This document shows positions 24,946 through 36,899 of a stretch of 64,000 nucleotides of DNA, piece by piece. The DNA is taken from the NCBI RefSeq assembly GCF_014805625.2, contig NW_023998456.1, positions 332,395 through 396,394 of the forward strand, read 5' to 3'. The notes below the pieces were generated by a model, which was not told where the DNA came from, did not search any database, and was given only the letters and a program-made list of their open reading frames with translations. The stretch's first letter is position 1. The number at the start of each line of letters is the position of its first letter. The translations under genes were made by a program, and so were the position numbers. Source of the DNA: Glossina fuscipes (Eukaryota; Arthropoda; Insecta; Diptera; Glossinidae).

Positions 24946-26225
24946 TTATTGCATTACCTGAAAATGAGTTTCGCAACGTTCCAAACTTAGATTTGGCTGA
25001 TATATGTACGACTGCAATGTATTATTTATCGAAGACAAAGTGTCGGCATACTCTGCGATCTCCGTCGGCTTTAATATATCCAACAAGTTTAGATCTGGAC
25101 ACCAAAAGTAACGCAACACGCCTTTTTGAAAATGCTCTGTTAGAACTTCCAACATCTTAGAAGAAAGATGAAGAGATTGATAACTAAGCTTCTTCTTGTT
25201 TGGCATTATTGTATTTATATATACTTGCCTCAAGAAATACGATATTGATCGGTTGCTCCCAGAAACTTTCCGGACGTTTTCTAATCTGCCATAAAAACAT
25301 CGCAACCAAAAAGTAACTTTTCAAGCGTCTCAAATCATCTCTGTAACAATTACGCAAGGATTTTAATAAGCGCAAAGCTACCTTTAAATGCTGTTTGCCA
25401 AGCAAAAGTTCGTATTCTGCTGACGGATTTACAAGAAGAAACGTAAGAGATTGGCCACTTCTTCCTTTTGGGGTTGCGTTAAACGATTTTGGCACCGCGA
25501 AAAAATTTTCCGAGCAACCAACAAAGGGATAAAAATTACGTTTCCGTAACCAGCTTGGTCTGCCAATCGGATAGGCTGGCACGAAATCAATAGAAATATT
25601 TCTTGAAGAGTAGAGATCCCTAACTTTAACGGTATGTGCTACGCTGCTTTTTTGATATTCCAACTCCATCGTTGTTCTTCCGTGAACAATTTTACCAAAT
25701 CGGATGAAAACCTCCTCTATAATATCATGAATCCACCATTGCAAATTGGTACGTTTTAGATAGTCATTACGATCGAGCAAATTGTCTGCAAACTCGTCAT
25801 ATACATAGCTTAAGTTCTCGTCATTGTAAAGTTCTTCCATCACATCCTCGAAATCCAATTTCACAAACCCTGGTCTGTATTCATCGCTCTCAATATACAA
25901 CTCATCATTATATGGCGTTTCTAATTCAAAGAAAACGTCGAATTCGTTCGGCTTTATAATGCGAACACTATTCGGATAGCTACCTGAAAAATTATTCATA
26001 GCAAGTGCATAATAAGAGGGTTCGTTTTCGTTCGAAATACATTAACTTACCAAACAAAGTGTGACCCTTGTATAATTTTTTAAAGGTTTCACTTACTACG
26101 CACATGCGTCCCAACAAAGTATCTCTTACATCATCATACATCATGGTATATGCTTGTCGATCACAATTTTTAACACTAATTTTCTGATCAATATCTCGCA
26201 AGTGTTGTTCGAACGGATATGCCAT
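24946..26225 (-). CDS. cGLR: Mab-21/cGAS-like nucleotidyltransferase, 379 aa
   Basis: Three exons: 26225-26051, 25983-25229 and 25155-24946. Phases join exactly, giving 379 residues, a usual length for fly cGAS-like receptors. Residues 59-75 read GSYPNSVRIIKPNEFDV, which is the G-S motif and the E-x-D metal pair (E72, D74). The third acidic residue is probably D191 in SIDFVPAYPIG. Residues 230-260 (SGQSLTFLL...AEYELLL) and the C-terminal helical part with GVLRYFWCPDLNLLDIL fit the Mab-21 C-lobe. The family converts a ligand signal, often double-stranded RNA in flies, into a cyclic dinucleotide that activates STING; some Mab-21 relatives have developmental or unknown roles. Intron 1 (67 bp) splits the G of the G-S motif. 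Intron 2 appears to use a GC donor (gcaagt...ctaag). AATAAA overlaps the stop codon on the coding strand. From memory the nearest Drosophila candidate is CG7194, unverified. Confidence 0.87.
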
Positions 26226-27449
26226 TTCCAGTTAATAAACGTTGACAACGCTGAAACAGATGAAATTTCTGTGACTTATGTTTATAAAAATTAAATTTTT
26301 GTTATACGTATAATGAGTGATTGAAGATGTTTGCGTCATTATCAAGTTCTTGATCCTTTTACTGCTCATTAACAGTTACGTACGGAATTCAATCCGGACT
26401 TTGACAAATAATATGTGTCCTTGAAAAGCACGAAGAAGAAATTATTTCGCCTATATTTCGTCTGCCTGTTTGTCTACTCCTTCTTCTTTACAATAACATT
26501 CCTTGCTATCTAAGCTGTGAACAGATTGGTTGCAATTCCAATTTGCACATGTTTGCGAGCATTCTTTGAAAAACAAATCTACGACTTTATTATCATTATC
26601 GACTCTTTGCATCCCTATACCTAGCATGTATCAACATTGTACCTCGTACATCAACTCCAATGTCGCCGTGGAATCCACGTTATATTATTCAGTTAGTGGT
26701 AGGTAAAAATAGCGAAATAAGAAGGAGTCCAAAAATCTAATGGATGAGAAACAACCGGTTCGGAGTTGGTCCAACAGTTTATCTTTTCCTACATGCGTAC
26801 TAGTTCATGCCTTCGCTAGGATATGTTTCATAATTGGATATCAATTGAAAATTACCAAGATGACCGCAGGGCGTGAGATAAAAAAAAATTCCTAGAATTC
26901 ATTGTAAAATGTACGCAGACGACTAAAGACAATTGCTCTACACAAACCGTCATATAAAAAATGCGAAAAAAGATACGTGCGTACATCTTAAGAGATGTTA
27001 AAAAAGTGAATGAACTGGATATTTTTTTTGGGAGGAGTTCCTGCCTTCCTCCTTTTCAATAACGGATTTAAGCTCTTCTTGTGTGCTCGCTCATGTTTTG
27101 TGGTGTATGGCGGCGAGGGGATAGGCACTTCGGTACGATCTATTTGAGAGTGGAAGCAAGGGGAAGGGCGGAAAAGGCCACCGTATGCAAGTTACTCGAA
27201 AAGATATCCGACGAGCTTTTTCGGAATTACTATCATATATTTCGATGTGTTATAAATCGTATGAAATGATGCATTACAAGTGGCGTGAGAAGAAGAAGGA
27301 AAAGCAAGATAGAAAAAATTTCGATGTATCGATCGTATAGTGCCTACATCGCGTTTATTTCAACTCATATTCTATAGGACATGTATATGTGATAATACAA
27401 ACTAAAACTCTGCGTACATATACTGCCTTCTTCTTGTACAATCAATTAC
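26226..27449. other. 5' flank of the cGAS-like gene and intergenic DNA
   Basis: The minus-strand promoter of the cGAS-like gene should lie here. I see no clear TATA, DRE or NF-kB-type cluster. A 62-residue plus-strand frame at 27081-27269 has no domain. Confidence 0.4.
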
Positions 27450-27525
27450 TCCGGGTGTGGTCGTAGGATGAAAGGGTAAGTGTTTTGCCGATCGCGACTG
27501 AACACTCACTGTACAGCTGGAGAGC
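27450..27525 (+). repeat. tRNA-like SINE candidate, fragment
   Basis: Contains 'gtaagtgttttgccgatcgc' and 'gactgaacactcactgtaca', matching the distal part of the units at 6165 and 22790. The A-box region is missing. Confidence 0.35.
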
Positions 27526-27974
27526 AATTGACGGCGGCATTTCTTAACTACTTGGCAATGCGGTAGCCGCATATTGATGTTTGCGAACGCAGTTCAGACT
27601 AAAGGCAACGAATACTCCTTGCCTTGTAAAATGTGAAAATTTTTAGTTTTTCTCGCATCAGAATACAAATGAAATGTAAGCCAAATTAATTAATTACGAG
27701 GCATTTAACTTTGCTCGCATATCGCTGCAACTATTTGGATTCGATTTTGAGCGCGACCGATTTTTACCGTGCCACGAAGCTCTAAATAGAAAATTTATTT
27801 CGTTGCGAAGCTTCACGTGACCTGCAAATACTGTCTTTACTGTATATTGATTTGATAACATGTTCGAGCACGTAAGCTCTGTATAATTTGCTATGAGTTC
27901 GACTTTACCTTCTCGCCTTAAATAGAGTCCAAGAGTACCAACCCTAAAATCGGGGTTATATGTAAAAAGAAATA
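27526..27974. other. intergenic, nothing recognised
   Basis: AT-rich spacer with no coding signal. Confidence 0.5.
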
Positions 27975-28330
27975 AAAAAATTACAGCCGAGCTTGGTCGC
28001 TATTAAATACCCTATCTCGCTTTGCCTTTTACAATTTATCCTTTATTCTCTTGATAAAAATAATGACATCTAATTTTCATGTGAAGGGATCAAACTGTTT
28101 TGGGCCCACTCACAATGGAGTCCAAACTTAGTAAAATTACTTTTTTTTTTCAAAGATTTTATTAATCTTCACTTGTTTTTTTCCCGTAATTACTCGAATT
28201 TCGACAAAGATTTATTTATAGAGGATGGGGTTCAAAAAATTACCCCATCTCACCCACATTGAATGTGCCGAACTACTATTACTGAGCGATTTTTGACGAG
28301 AAATTTTCAAACTTGTATATCTTTTTTTAT
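27975..28330 (-). repeat. dispersed repeat family A, reverse copy
   Basis: The forward strand has 'gccgagcttggtcgctatta' and 'aataccctatctcgctttgc', the reverse complement of the family tail. Further 'ttatttatagaggatggggt' type words resemble the poorly conserved interior. Confidence 0.45.
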
Positions 28331-28633
28331 ACAACGATCTTTTCGCGTTACATGAAACGCTGCCGTCGTGAAAATGATGAATAGTGAAAATATTATTATT
28401 GCAGCAATTACCGACCGCTAGCTAACTAACAATGAAAAACACAAAAGCATATCACGTGGACAAAGGGGCTTAAGTCGATTCGAAAAATCATTCGGTATCG
28501 ATCGTTATAATGAAACATGAGTCTATCTGAAATCCTTTGGGTATTAGGTACGCTCGCAGAAATTTAAGCCACACTGTGTACATATAATAGCGTAAACAGC
28601 AGAGTGTGTAGCACTCAACAACAATAATGTGAT

Positions 28634-28636
<3 letters not shown>
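28331..28636. other. intergenic, nothing recognised
   Basis: Spacer before the large TA microsatellite. 'ttcggtatcgatcgttataa' at about 28491-28510 may be a decayed reverse repeat A hallmark. Confidence 0.4.
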
Positions 28637-28685
<49 letters not shown>

Positions 28686-28872
28686 CATATTTGTATGTAT
28701 ATACATATATATATATATATAAATATATATTTATATGTATATAAAATAAATATATATTTATATGTATATATATATATATATATAAATATATATTTATATG
28801 TATTTGTATGTACATATGTATATATATATATAAATAAATAAATATATATATATATATATATATTTATTTTTT
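28637..28872. repeat. TA-rich microsatellite block
   Basis: About 235 bp of (TA)n interrupted by TATG and AAAT words. It generates artificial Tyr/Ile-rich frames on both strands. Confidence 0.95.
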
Positions 28873-30165
28873 TTTTCAAAATTAAGAAGCAAGCAAAACA
28901 ACTTTAACGAAAAGATGCGACGACCTAACGAATACTCACCAACGAACCAACAATAATTTAACGAACAACTCTCTGATGCCGTCACCCATGCTGCTGCTGC
29001 TACAAAAAGACCCTCCATGACGTTTACAACGTCAACACCTTGAATGTAGTACAAGAGAGGCAAAACCGTTATCAACAATGGCAACAGCAGCCATGGCGAC
29101 GTGATTGCTTTAGAAAAAATATTGTGAACCTCTCTCGCGTAGAAAACAGAAATAAAATACAAATCCAGCAACGAACGTTTTACTTTCAATCAGCGACCGA
29201 CCGACCACCATAACCAAGTCAACAACAATCGCTGCATATGAGCTAAAATGTTTAGTAAGCTATATAGCAACCGTCATAAAAGAGAATGGCAAGGAAGCAA
29301 CACAAGAACGGTTAACATCCAAACGCCAACCAATATACATACATACATACATACGTACATACCTACAATAAAGTTCTATATCTTCGTCTAAATACTACTA
29401 GCGACTGCTTGCGCGCAGCGATTTGGTTTTCTATTTCTGTTACCGACAACGATGACGACATCAACGACAACGTACACGTATACGTATATATATATGGAAA
29501 GACGCAATACATGTACAAATTGCGTGTATGCTTTTAAAATATGAGCGATGAGGACGCGTGAATTGTTTCGTTCACATTGCAAAAAGGAAGCTTAACAACA
29601 AATACTAAAAAGTTACAATGATAACAACAATGAACAATAAATAACTAACAAAAAAAAAAGAAGCGAAACAATTTAAAGAGTACTAACTATGAAACTCAAG
29701 CAAGTATTTACCGTTAAACATGGAATCGTGATCCATTACCTTCTAGCGATATCCCGCACCAGTCCCATGATTCTAAATCATCGTCTACAATGCAATCAAG
29801 ATTAAGTTTAATAACGTTCCCGTTAATAGCATGAAAGCTCTGATAGATCGTGAGTAGCAAAGCTCTTCACATTTTTTCAGTCATCGTTCAAAGGTACCAA
29901 CTTGCTTGAAACTGATTCTTTGTCGCTCAAGCATGACTAAGAGCAACACTCAAAACAAATGTTGCCAACCATTAAGCCCCGCTAAAGCACTCCAGCAAAC
30001 AAAAAGAATAAGCATTTCCGTACCTTACCGCCTTCAATTTATCAAAAAGTATGGTTTTAAAGAACCAAACTTTCAACAGGAAAAAATCATGCGTAGTGAA
30101 AACAATTTTTCAGAAACTAAGTTGTGTCTGTAAGCGGATTTGATTTCTTTCTCTTACTCGCCTAA
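28873..30165. other. CAA- and GAC-rich intergenic DNA with tetranucleotide run
   Basis: Enriched in CAACAA and ACGACGA words, with an (ACAT)n run at about 29333-29363. The texture resembles the leader before the MADF-BESS gene (39.0-40.8 kb), so it could include regulatory or untranslated DNA. I see no supported exon. The 131-residue minus-strand frame (28794-29189) is hydrophobic and partly made of microsatellite; I do not call it. Confidence 0.4.
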
Positions 30166-30900
30166 TAGTTATGCCCTACATCACTTGTGGCATAGTGTCC
30201 ATTAAATTTATGTGGATGTACGTAATACTTGTAAGGACGTACGGACGCACCTTTTACTGTAACGATCGATTGAGATTCATTTTCTGAATCGATTTAAATG
30301 TTTCGAATCCTGTCTTGTGACGAACCATATCGAAAATTGATTAAATGGGATCCTTTTCATATAAAGACTTATTTTGAAAAAGTTGTTGTATAAGGATGTT
30401 TGCAATTTTCAAAATTTTTCGATAAAAATCGCTGAGTAATAGTACATTTTCGTCACATTAAATTAATGTGAGAAAACTTGAATTTACGAGGGACCAACTT
30501 TTTGAATCCAATTCCATACAAGCTTTCTTGTGAACACTAAACCCTTATACGGCGAAAATGTTTAGTTTTCGTAGCGAGAGCAATTTGACCAAATTTCGAC
30601 TATGGTGATCTATATTTTGGACTCCACCCTATATAAGGATTCTCATGTAAAGTAAAGCCTTATTAAGTAAAAACCTCTAACTTTTTATATTTCATGGAAA
30701 AAGAGGCGAAGAGTAATATGATTTTTGACAAGAAAATTAAATTTATTATGATAAATGTGAACCATGTCAGTTCATGTTGGGGACCCACTTTCACATATGG
30801 GTTTCCATGAAAGGTATGGCTTTACAAAGAAATTCATATTTTATCACGAAAATAAGTGAAATTTTCTATTAAACGAAATAGCGTAAGATCCTTGCGCGGT
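30165..30900 (+). repeat. dispersed repeat family A, long copy
   Basis: Starts with 'gtggcatagtgtccattaaa' and 'tttatgtggatgtacgtaat', then 'aacgatcgattgagattcat' and several repetitions of 'accctatataaggattctca'-like words to about 30810. The apparent 5' end is in the same order as the copy at 12640. Confidence 0.5.
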
Positions 30901-30925
30901 TATAATGTTTTTACTCGTTTCCTCT

Positions 30926-31261
30926 TCATCTTGTAATCATTACTTGCTTGTAGTTTCCAACCGGCCCGCCACTGAAGATGAACTTTTCATAACTACTACA
31001 AACTCGTCTATGTTTCCATTTTAGGTATTTGCCGCCAGATGTAAGCCTTACACATTCCTGCCTACTGTCTACATGCACATTCATATTCATATATTGCCCG
31101 CCGCCAATTTCAGCGAACATAGGGAAACCCCCGCTTAACATGGTACATGTCATCGATACGACATCGCTACAACCGGACGCACTACTTGCGAATATTATAA
31201 TACGGCTTTGAGGCAACACGGTTTCAAAACATGGTTTATGTTTATTTATTCCCAACGCCAC
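30926..31261 (-). other. unrecognised 111-aa open frame between repeat A copies
   Basis: An open frame on the minus strand from 31261 to 30926, rich in Gly, Ser and Cys (for example MFAEIGGGQYMNMNVHVD and VCSSYEKFIF). I recognise no domain. It sits between two copies of repeat A, lacks clear splice context, and could be a fragment of a mobile element or chance. A plus-strand frame overlaps it at 31029-31211. Confidence 0.25.
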
Positions 31262-31600
31262 TTGTGATTTGCATACGCAACACTCAGAAGTATTTAAGAT
31301 AGGCGTACCTTTTACTATACTGAGCGACTCAGAATTATTTTCTGAATCAATTTAAGCTCTATCCTCTCTTTTTCCTTTGCCCAACCTACAAGCTGCAATT
31401 TTTGAGATATTTTAGCGAAATTTGGTACCCCGACTTGTTATCACCAGACGGCGAACGCTATAAGCAATGTTTCGTATCGGACCATATTTTCGCCTAGTTC
31501 CCATAAAATGCCTTATAGTTAGATAGTCGTTATATAGATGGCTGTAGGATAGCATAGGGCACTCAATGGTGGGACATGACCCACTGTAGCGTTTTTACTT
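31262..31600 (+). repeat. dispersed repeat family A, copy
   Basis: Contains 'cacttgtgatttgcatacgc', 'actatactgagcgactcaga', 'ggtaccccgacttgttatca' and ends in 'gggcactcaatggtgggaca' then 'gcgtttttacttg'. This copy preserves the family's typical 3' end. Confidence 0.6.
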
Positions 31601-31728
31601 GATTTCCATTGATTTTTGTTTTTATTTTATCGTTACTAAGAGGACAACTTTGAGAAGAGAAAATAATAGATTAGCTGTAAATTTTAATGGAAATTAATTT
31701 TCTGATTGTCATCATTATTTTTTGAATG

Positions 31729-32110
31729 TATTGTTACGAAATTCGCTTTTCTAAGAGAGGATTCGTACCACTAGACCGTGGATATTCTTTTCCAAAGAGA
31801 TGCTCTTCTAAATTCTTTTATTTGCAATTATATTCCTTAACAGTAGAATTATTCACAATTTATTTTGGCAGTACTCTCGGCTCAAATGATCTTCTCCGAC
31901 TCACTCTGTCTTCCGCAAATGGTCTATTTATGTACATTCTTACAAATATATTCATGGCTTCATTTTTTAATCCGTTAACCTGTTTTTTAATCCGTTAATC
32001 AATTTCGTCGGCTGGCAGCTGCCTGACGCGCCTGCGAATGTGCACTTGGTTTTCCCCTCTCTGGGGAATTTATTATTTGGGAAAATTAATTATCCGGAAT
32101 TAACTTCTTT
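31729..32110. repeat. possible solo LTR fragment
   Basis: Begins TGTTACGAAATTCGC, which is a typical start for fly LTRs, and contains 'ggcagctgcctgacgcgcct' and 'ctctggggaatttattattt'. No second LTR, primer-binding site, gag or pol is seen and the 3' boundary is uncertain. Low-confidence call. Confidence 0.25.
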
Positions 32111-33400
32111 TTTCGTTTATGTGTCCCTTTAAAAAGAAATTTCATCATAAAACTTTACGCCTTAAGACTTGGCTTCGATACAATACGGTACATGTCGAAG
32201 CTTATAACACGGTACACATATTTTTGACTCATTTTATATCTAAGTTCAAATTAGTTATGGTAAGAACTATCGCTAATTTCTCAAGACCGTACATTATGGA
32301 CAAAAGCTTCTGCCAACACACGCTGCTCCTATTTACAGTATACGAGACGTAAGGATAGGTATATAATATCAATTTCTGTACAGGGAAATTTTATTTTGAT
32401 TCAAAGCAATAAATAGCATTTTTCCACATTTTTCAGTAAAATGGGAATTTCGTGTCGAAGGGACGTTTGATCTTTTGCATGGGGCTATGGTTGCCCTCCT
32501 CAGACAGATACTGCGTCGCCGTTTGGCTAATACGTGTATCTGCCAGGTTTAATAACACATTTGAAATCAGCGCTGCTATCATTCGCAATGCGAGGCTCAG
32601 TGTCGTTATTTTAACAAATCGGGCTACAGCAGGTTTGAAGCGTTCGTAACGCGCTAAACATTAAATGTAGGCGCCAATGATTTTCATGCTCCCGGCCGAC
32701 ATTAATGGTCCCCTGAATCAGAGTTTTTTACGTTTCCGATATTGTACCGTTTGTACTTTTCATAACTCATCCGGATTCAACAGCACCATCCTTGAAATTA
32801 AGCAACAAAAGCAACACTTTTTCAGCTCCCCGAACTGAATTTATTTGAATCTGTGAAACCTGCTTACATTTTAAGAGCTACCATTATTGTTGTTCGGTAA
32901 AGCTCAGCTACGGTGTCTTCAAAAATATTTATTGCCAAAGTAAAATCCTCTCTTTCCTCTCTTAGGGAGACAAATTGGCTTTTACTTGTACATCTCGCTT
33001 GTAATCTATTAGATAGAACCATCCCTGGTATCATTTCTGCTGCCGCAACTTGTTTTTTCAATTTTCATAGGTCTAGAAACACTAAATTATTATAAGACAA
33101 TGTGTGAATTTGATCTAAAAGACTGGCAATCAAAACCGGGGAAAGCAAGAAAGAAAGTGAAAGTTGTTGCAAGAAAATTGTTTGGTGCACTCAATGCCTG
33201 TGTAAAATTCCAAAATTTTTCTAAACGAAAAACAAGTAGAAACACTATAGTGATCCAGAGCTTGCGATTAAATACACCTCCCCTCAATTATTCATGCACA
33301 GACCTTTTGAAATACGACGTTATAGGAAAAGAGGTCGAGGACAACATTATCAGCGATCCCAACCATTTTCACTAGCGCTCAGCCGTCGACCAAAACATGT
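32111..33400. other. intergenic, nothing recognised
   Basis: Several 60-90 residue frames on both strands (32119-33375) have no recognisable domain, and their strands conflict. No gene called. Confidence 0.45.
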
Positions 33401-35080
33401 CATCAAAGTATGTCAAATATTGAACGCAAGAAACCAAGACGGACAGACGGTAATACGAAAACCGGGATGATAATACGAAAAACGGGTCCAGCTCAACTCT
33501 TCTTGGGTGTTGCATATGTCCGCCGAAGCTTAATATACCCCTGTAAAAGAAGTTATGTAGAGTATACTGAAGACTCTCGAGCGTTATTTTTACAAACACA
33601 TTAAACTAAGTATAAAGTCAAACAAAATAAACAAGTTGATGAAAACAACCCCCATCTCCCTTCGACATATATAAATGAACACAATATCTTAGAAATCACT
33701 CCAAGTCGAACATTCGAGCGAGTGTAAATAAGTTGGTATGGCATACCATTAGCTTAAGGCAAAGAGATCAATTTCACACAAAAAAAAAAAAATGACTCCG
33801 CTTGAAATGAGTTTTTGTGTCCACACAACTGAAGAAGTAAAAATAAACTTTCCAAAAATAAGATACCACTTTCGTTTTACCAGAAAACCAAGCCTTATTA
33901 TAATCGCTATAATTCGACAATTTGTGATCAAACGGCTGAAGGTCCTCTTATGAACGTCTCCCTGAATGTTTTAAAAACCAATAAGATTTTAGAATATGCG
34001 AGTCCGAGTTGACCTTTTAGGTATAACAAGGAAGAAACCGTAATTTGCCCTTCAAAATATTCTATTTTATGATCTACACACGTTCGCAAATGTCAAAGGT
34101 TTTTCTCCATTACTTAACATGCTTGCGAAGCCTCCAAGCTTCTTCTACCAATGAAAATCGTTGTGCACGCAGTTTATTCTTCACATTTCCGAAGAAAAAG
34201 AAGTCGTTTACGGCGCATGAACCATTCATTCGATTCCTTGAATATTTAAATCGTAGGCTATTAGAAAATGTGTTTGAGAGCTCGTGTAGTCATTATTTGT
34301 TTTTTTGCTTTCCTTACTTCAAAAAAAAAAAAACTTATTTCTATCCTTATTACACTAAAGGCAAACAAGTTGATGCTTACCGTTCGGGATTGATCGTTCT
34401 ACGTTACGTTTAAAGGCTCTGTTGCCAGATGATCAGTTTTTCCGAAAGCAGTTGCGACCACTTGTGTTGCAAAGTGTGAATTTGTGAAGTGCTTCCAGCG
34501 TAAACAAGCTTTATCGGATGTAGCTCAGCTTGACACAGCTTGACATTCGTACAGTCCACCGCACCTTCAAGGTCCTGCCTTTTCAACTTTTTACACACCA
34601 TCAATGTGCTCTGGCGCATCAACTGATTTTAGACGACCTTCACGGCTTTAAACATTTCAACGTGCAACCTAGTCGTCCTCATATTGGTCGCGTCGAGATG
34701 AATCTATTGGTCACAGAGCACAAATTCTCTTAAAAAGCGGCACGTTTATAGGGTTTTTCACTCCTGACCTTATCTTGCCTTAGTTCTGCTCATCTGTCGA
34801 CATGTCATTAGTTATTTGTTTAATTTGCTGCCATAGAACTTGGGAATAGGTAAAGTGAATAGAAACTGAATAGACTCTTCCAAACGACAATGCATTTTGG
34901 GCAGAAATTCTGATCGAAATGATGAATTTGCAGACACCACCTAACAATTCATGATGAAAATAGTCCTAATCATCACACTGGCATAAGCAAAATTAGCCGA
35001 TGTTGCATTACCTTCAAAGGAAATGATCCAAATCGGTCACGCCTTCTCAATTTCATTTTTTTTCATAACGTCTATACCGC
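33401..35080. other. intergenic with repeat B traces
   Basis: A scrap of repeat B words ('caagacggacagacggtaat') lies at about 33431. Frames at 34045-34413 (plus) and 34410-34622 (minus) are not recognised. An A run lies at 33781-33792. Confidence 0.4.
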
Positions 35081-35480
35081 ACAGAAGCAAGCTTCAGTAA
35101 TCCCATAATATACAGGTCATCCACTCGTCTGCTCAGTTGTGTAGTAATAGTGTGGAAAACATTCCCACGTTCGCAAAAATGAAAATATCGCCCACAAGCT
35201 TGGAAAAGGATTTGAAGATAAGCGAAACTTTTCAAAGAACACCCCTACAACGCCCACAATTCTACATTTCAAAAACTGTGAACACCTTTGCTGCTCTCCG
35301 TGCTTTTTCCTTGTTACTCATAAACTACAACGCACATAACATATAAATTTCGACTTTTGCTTTGACATTAGAAACAATCCCATCAAAGAGTACAAAAATT
35401 CAGTTTTTCTCCTTTTTCCAAAGACCATGATGGTGGGTATAAAAGATTCCGTCACGACCGAGTACAATTTTCTTACTTGT
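35080..35480 (-). repeat. dispersed repeat family B, reverse copy
   Basis: The forward strand reads 'aagcttcagtaatcccataa', 'tatacaggtcatccactcgt' and 'acattcccacgttcgcaaaa' in reversed family order. The right part ends 'gatggtgggtataaaagatt', 'cgtcacgaccgagtacaatt', 'ttcttacttgttg'. A parallel right end occurs at about 22690-22760. Confidence 0.5.
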
Positions 35481-35859
35481 TGTTCTATATATGTTACTCA
35501 CTTATTATACGTATTACAAACGAAATAAGCGCTTTTATTAGAAGAACAAGTGTAAGGTGTGTAATGCAAAAAATTTGAATATCTATTCAAACACGCAACA
35601 AGTGCTTTATAACTGAGTACTGGCTGTTTGATTAACGTGTACCGTGATAAATTCATGTCTCACCTTACATAACTATATGTGCAGGCAAAACAGTAAACGA
35701 TTAAAACAAATAATATTTAAAGAATAAATTAGAGGCGAACAAGTACGAAATTAAAAATCGATCGGGACCGAATCTTTTATACTCATCACAGTTTACTCCA
35801 AAAAAAAAAAAAAAAGACAAGAGAAGTAAAAGAAGAGAAGTGGGCGCAGTTGGTTTCTT
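35481..35859. other. intergenic, A-rich tract
   Basis: No gene recognised. A 15-base A run lies at 35801-35815. Confidence 0.5.
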
Positions 35860-36620
35860 CTGTTTTGAAAGTAAAAATTTTTGCCACAGAGGCATGTGGG
35901 CGTTGCAGGCGGGTCCTTTGGAAAGTTTAGATCAATTCCGAATTCTTTTGCAAACTTGCTAGCGATATCTTCATTTCCGCTCAACAGACACACGGCCGGA
36001 GGAGCAGGCGGAAATGTTTACGTGAATTCAAGACTTGAAACTGGCCAAGAATTTGTGTACTTTATGGGGCTTTTGAAGCTTGTTTCTGCGTATTATAAAG
36101 ATACTAAAGAAAAATATACAACTTTGATACACTAAAATATTGAGCAGGCGTGGTCAATTTTTTTCCATGTTTGCTCACAAATGCTACAGCATCGTCCATA
36201 TAATATGCGATCAAATTTTTTGTACGTTCGTTTGTTGTAGTTTATAAGAAATGAGCAAAAAATTTATTTTTCATTTTTTTAAAAACGGAGTTGTTCTCAG
36301 TTTACGTGACGCGGTGGGCGTATCCCTCGACGGATTTTCCAAAACAAAACTGCCTGCATGAACTTCCAAAGTCTCTGACAAAATTTGAAGTCGATACCTT
36401 CATTTTTGCGTCCAGGAGAATGTTTACGACAGACATTGCACAGAGGGACAAATGGTCATTCTTATATCGATTCAGAATTTGATGCTGATCAAGAATATAC
36501 ATACACTGTGTGTGATCTTTGACGCTTCCTTCTGGGCGTTGCAAACGTGTTGACAAAATCAATATACCCCTCATCCTTCGATAATGGGTACAACCAGTAA
36601 GAAAATGACATTCGATCGTG
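35860..36620 (+). repeat. dispersed repeat family B, two partial copies in tandem
   Basis: The first copy (35860-36210) has 'ggcatgtgggcgttgcaggc', 'tttgtgtactttatggggct'. The second (36240-36620) begins 'tttttaaaaacggagttgtt', then 'tccctcgacggattttccaa', 'cagacattgcacagagggac' and 'cttctgggcgttgcaaacgt'. Confidence 0.55.
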
Positions 36621-36899
36621 ATCGAATTATTTATGCCCACCACCACTATCCTAAAAAAGAGATTAAGAAGGGAAAATAACCCCATTTTCATATCCTAGAA
36701 TATTAGAGAGAAGCGGATGATTTTTTTCTATTTTCAGGTTAAAAGTGGAGAAATTTATATGGTACATGCGTTGTATTTTAGGTGTAACGGGCAAAAACCA
36801 TAGAAAGTGAAGGTATCCACAATTTTTATTGCGTAGGCGTGTGAGCGTTATAGCCATGTTTTTTGACCATGTATTTTGACTTAAAACCTCTTTTGTAGG

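Noticed and set aside
28544..28879. 111-residue Tyr/Ile-rich open frame
   Set aside because: It is a TA microsatellite read as codons, open on both strands.
28794..29189. 131-residue hydrophobic minus-strand frame that looks membrane-like
   Set aside because: Its C-terminal end is microsatellite, the rest sits in CAA-rich DNA read in reverse, and no domain or splice context supports it.
34410..34622. 70-residue minus-strand frame
   Set aside because: No recognisable domain, and an opposing frame of similar length exists on the plus strand.
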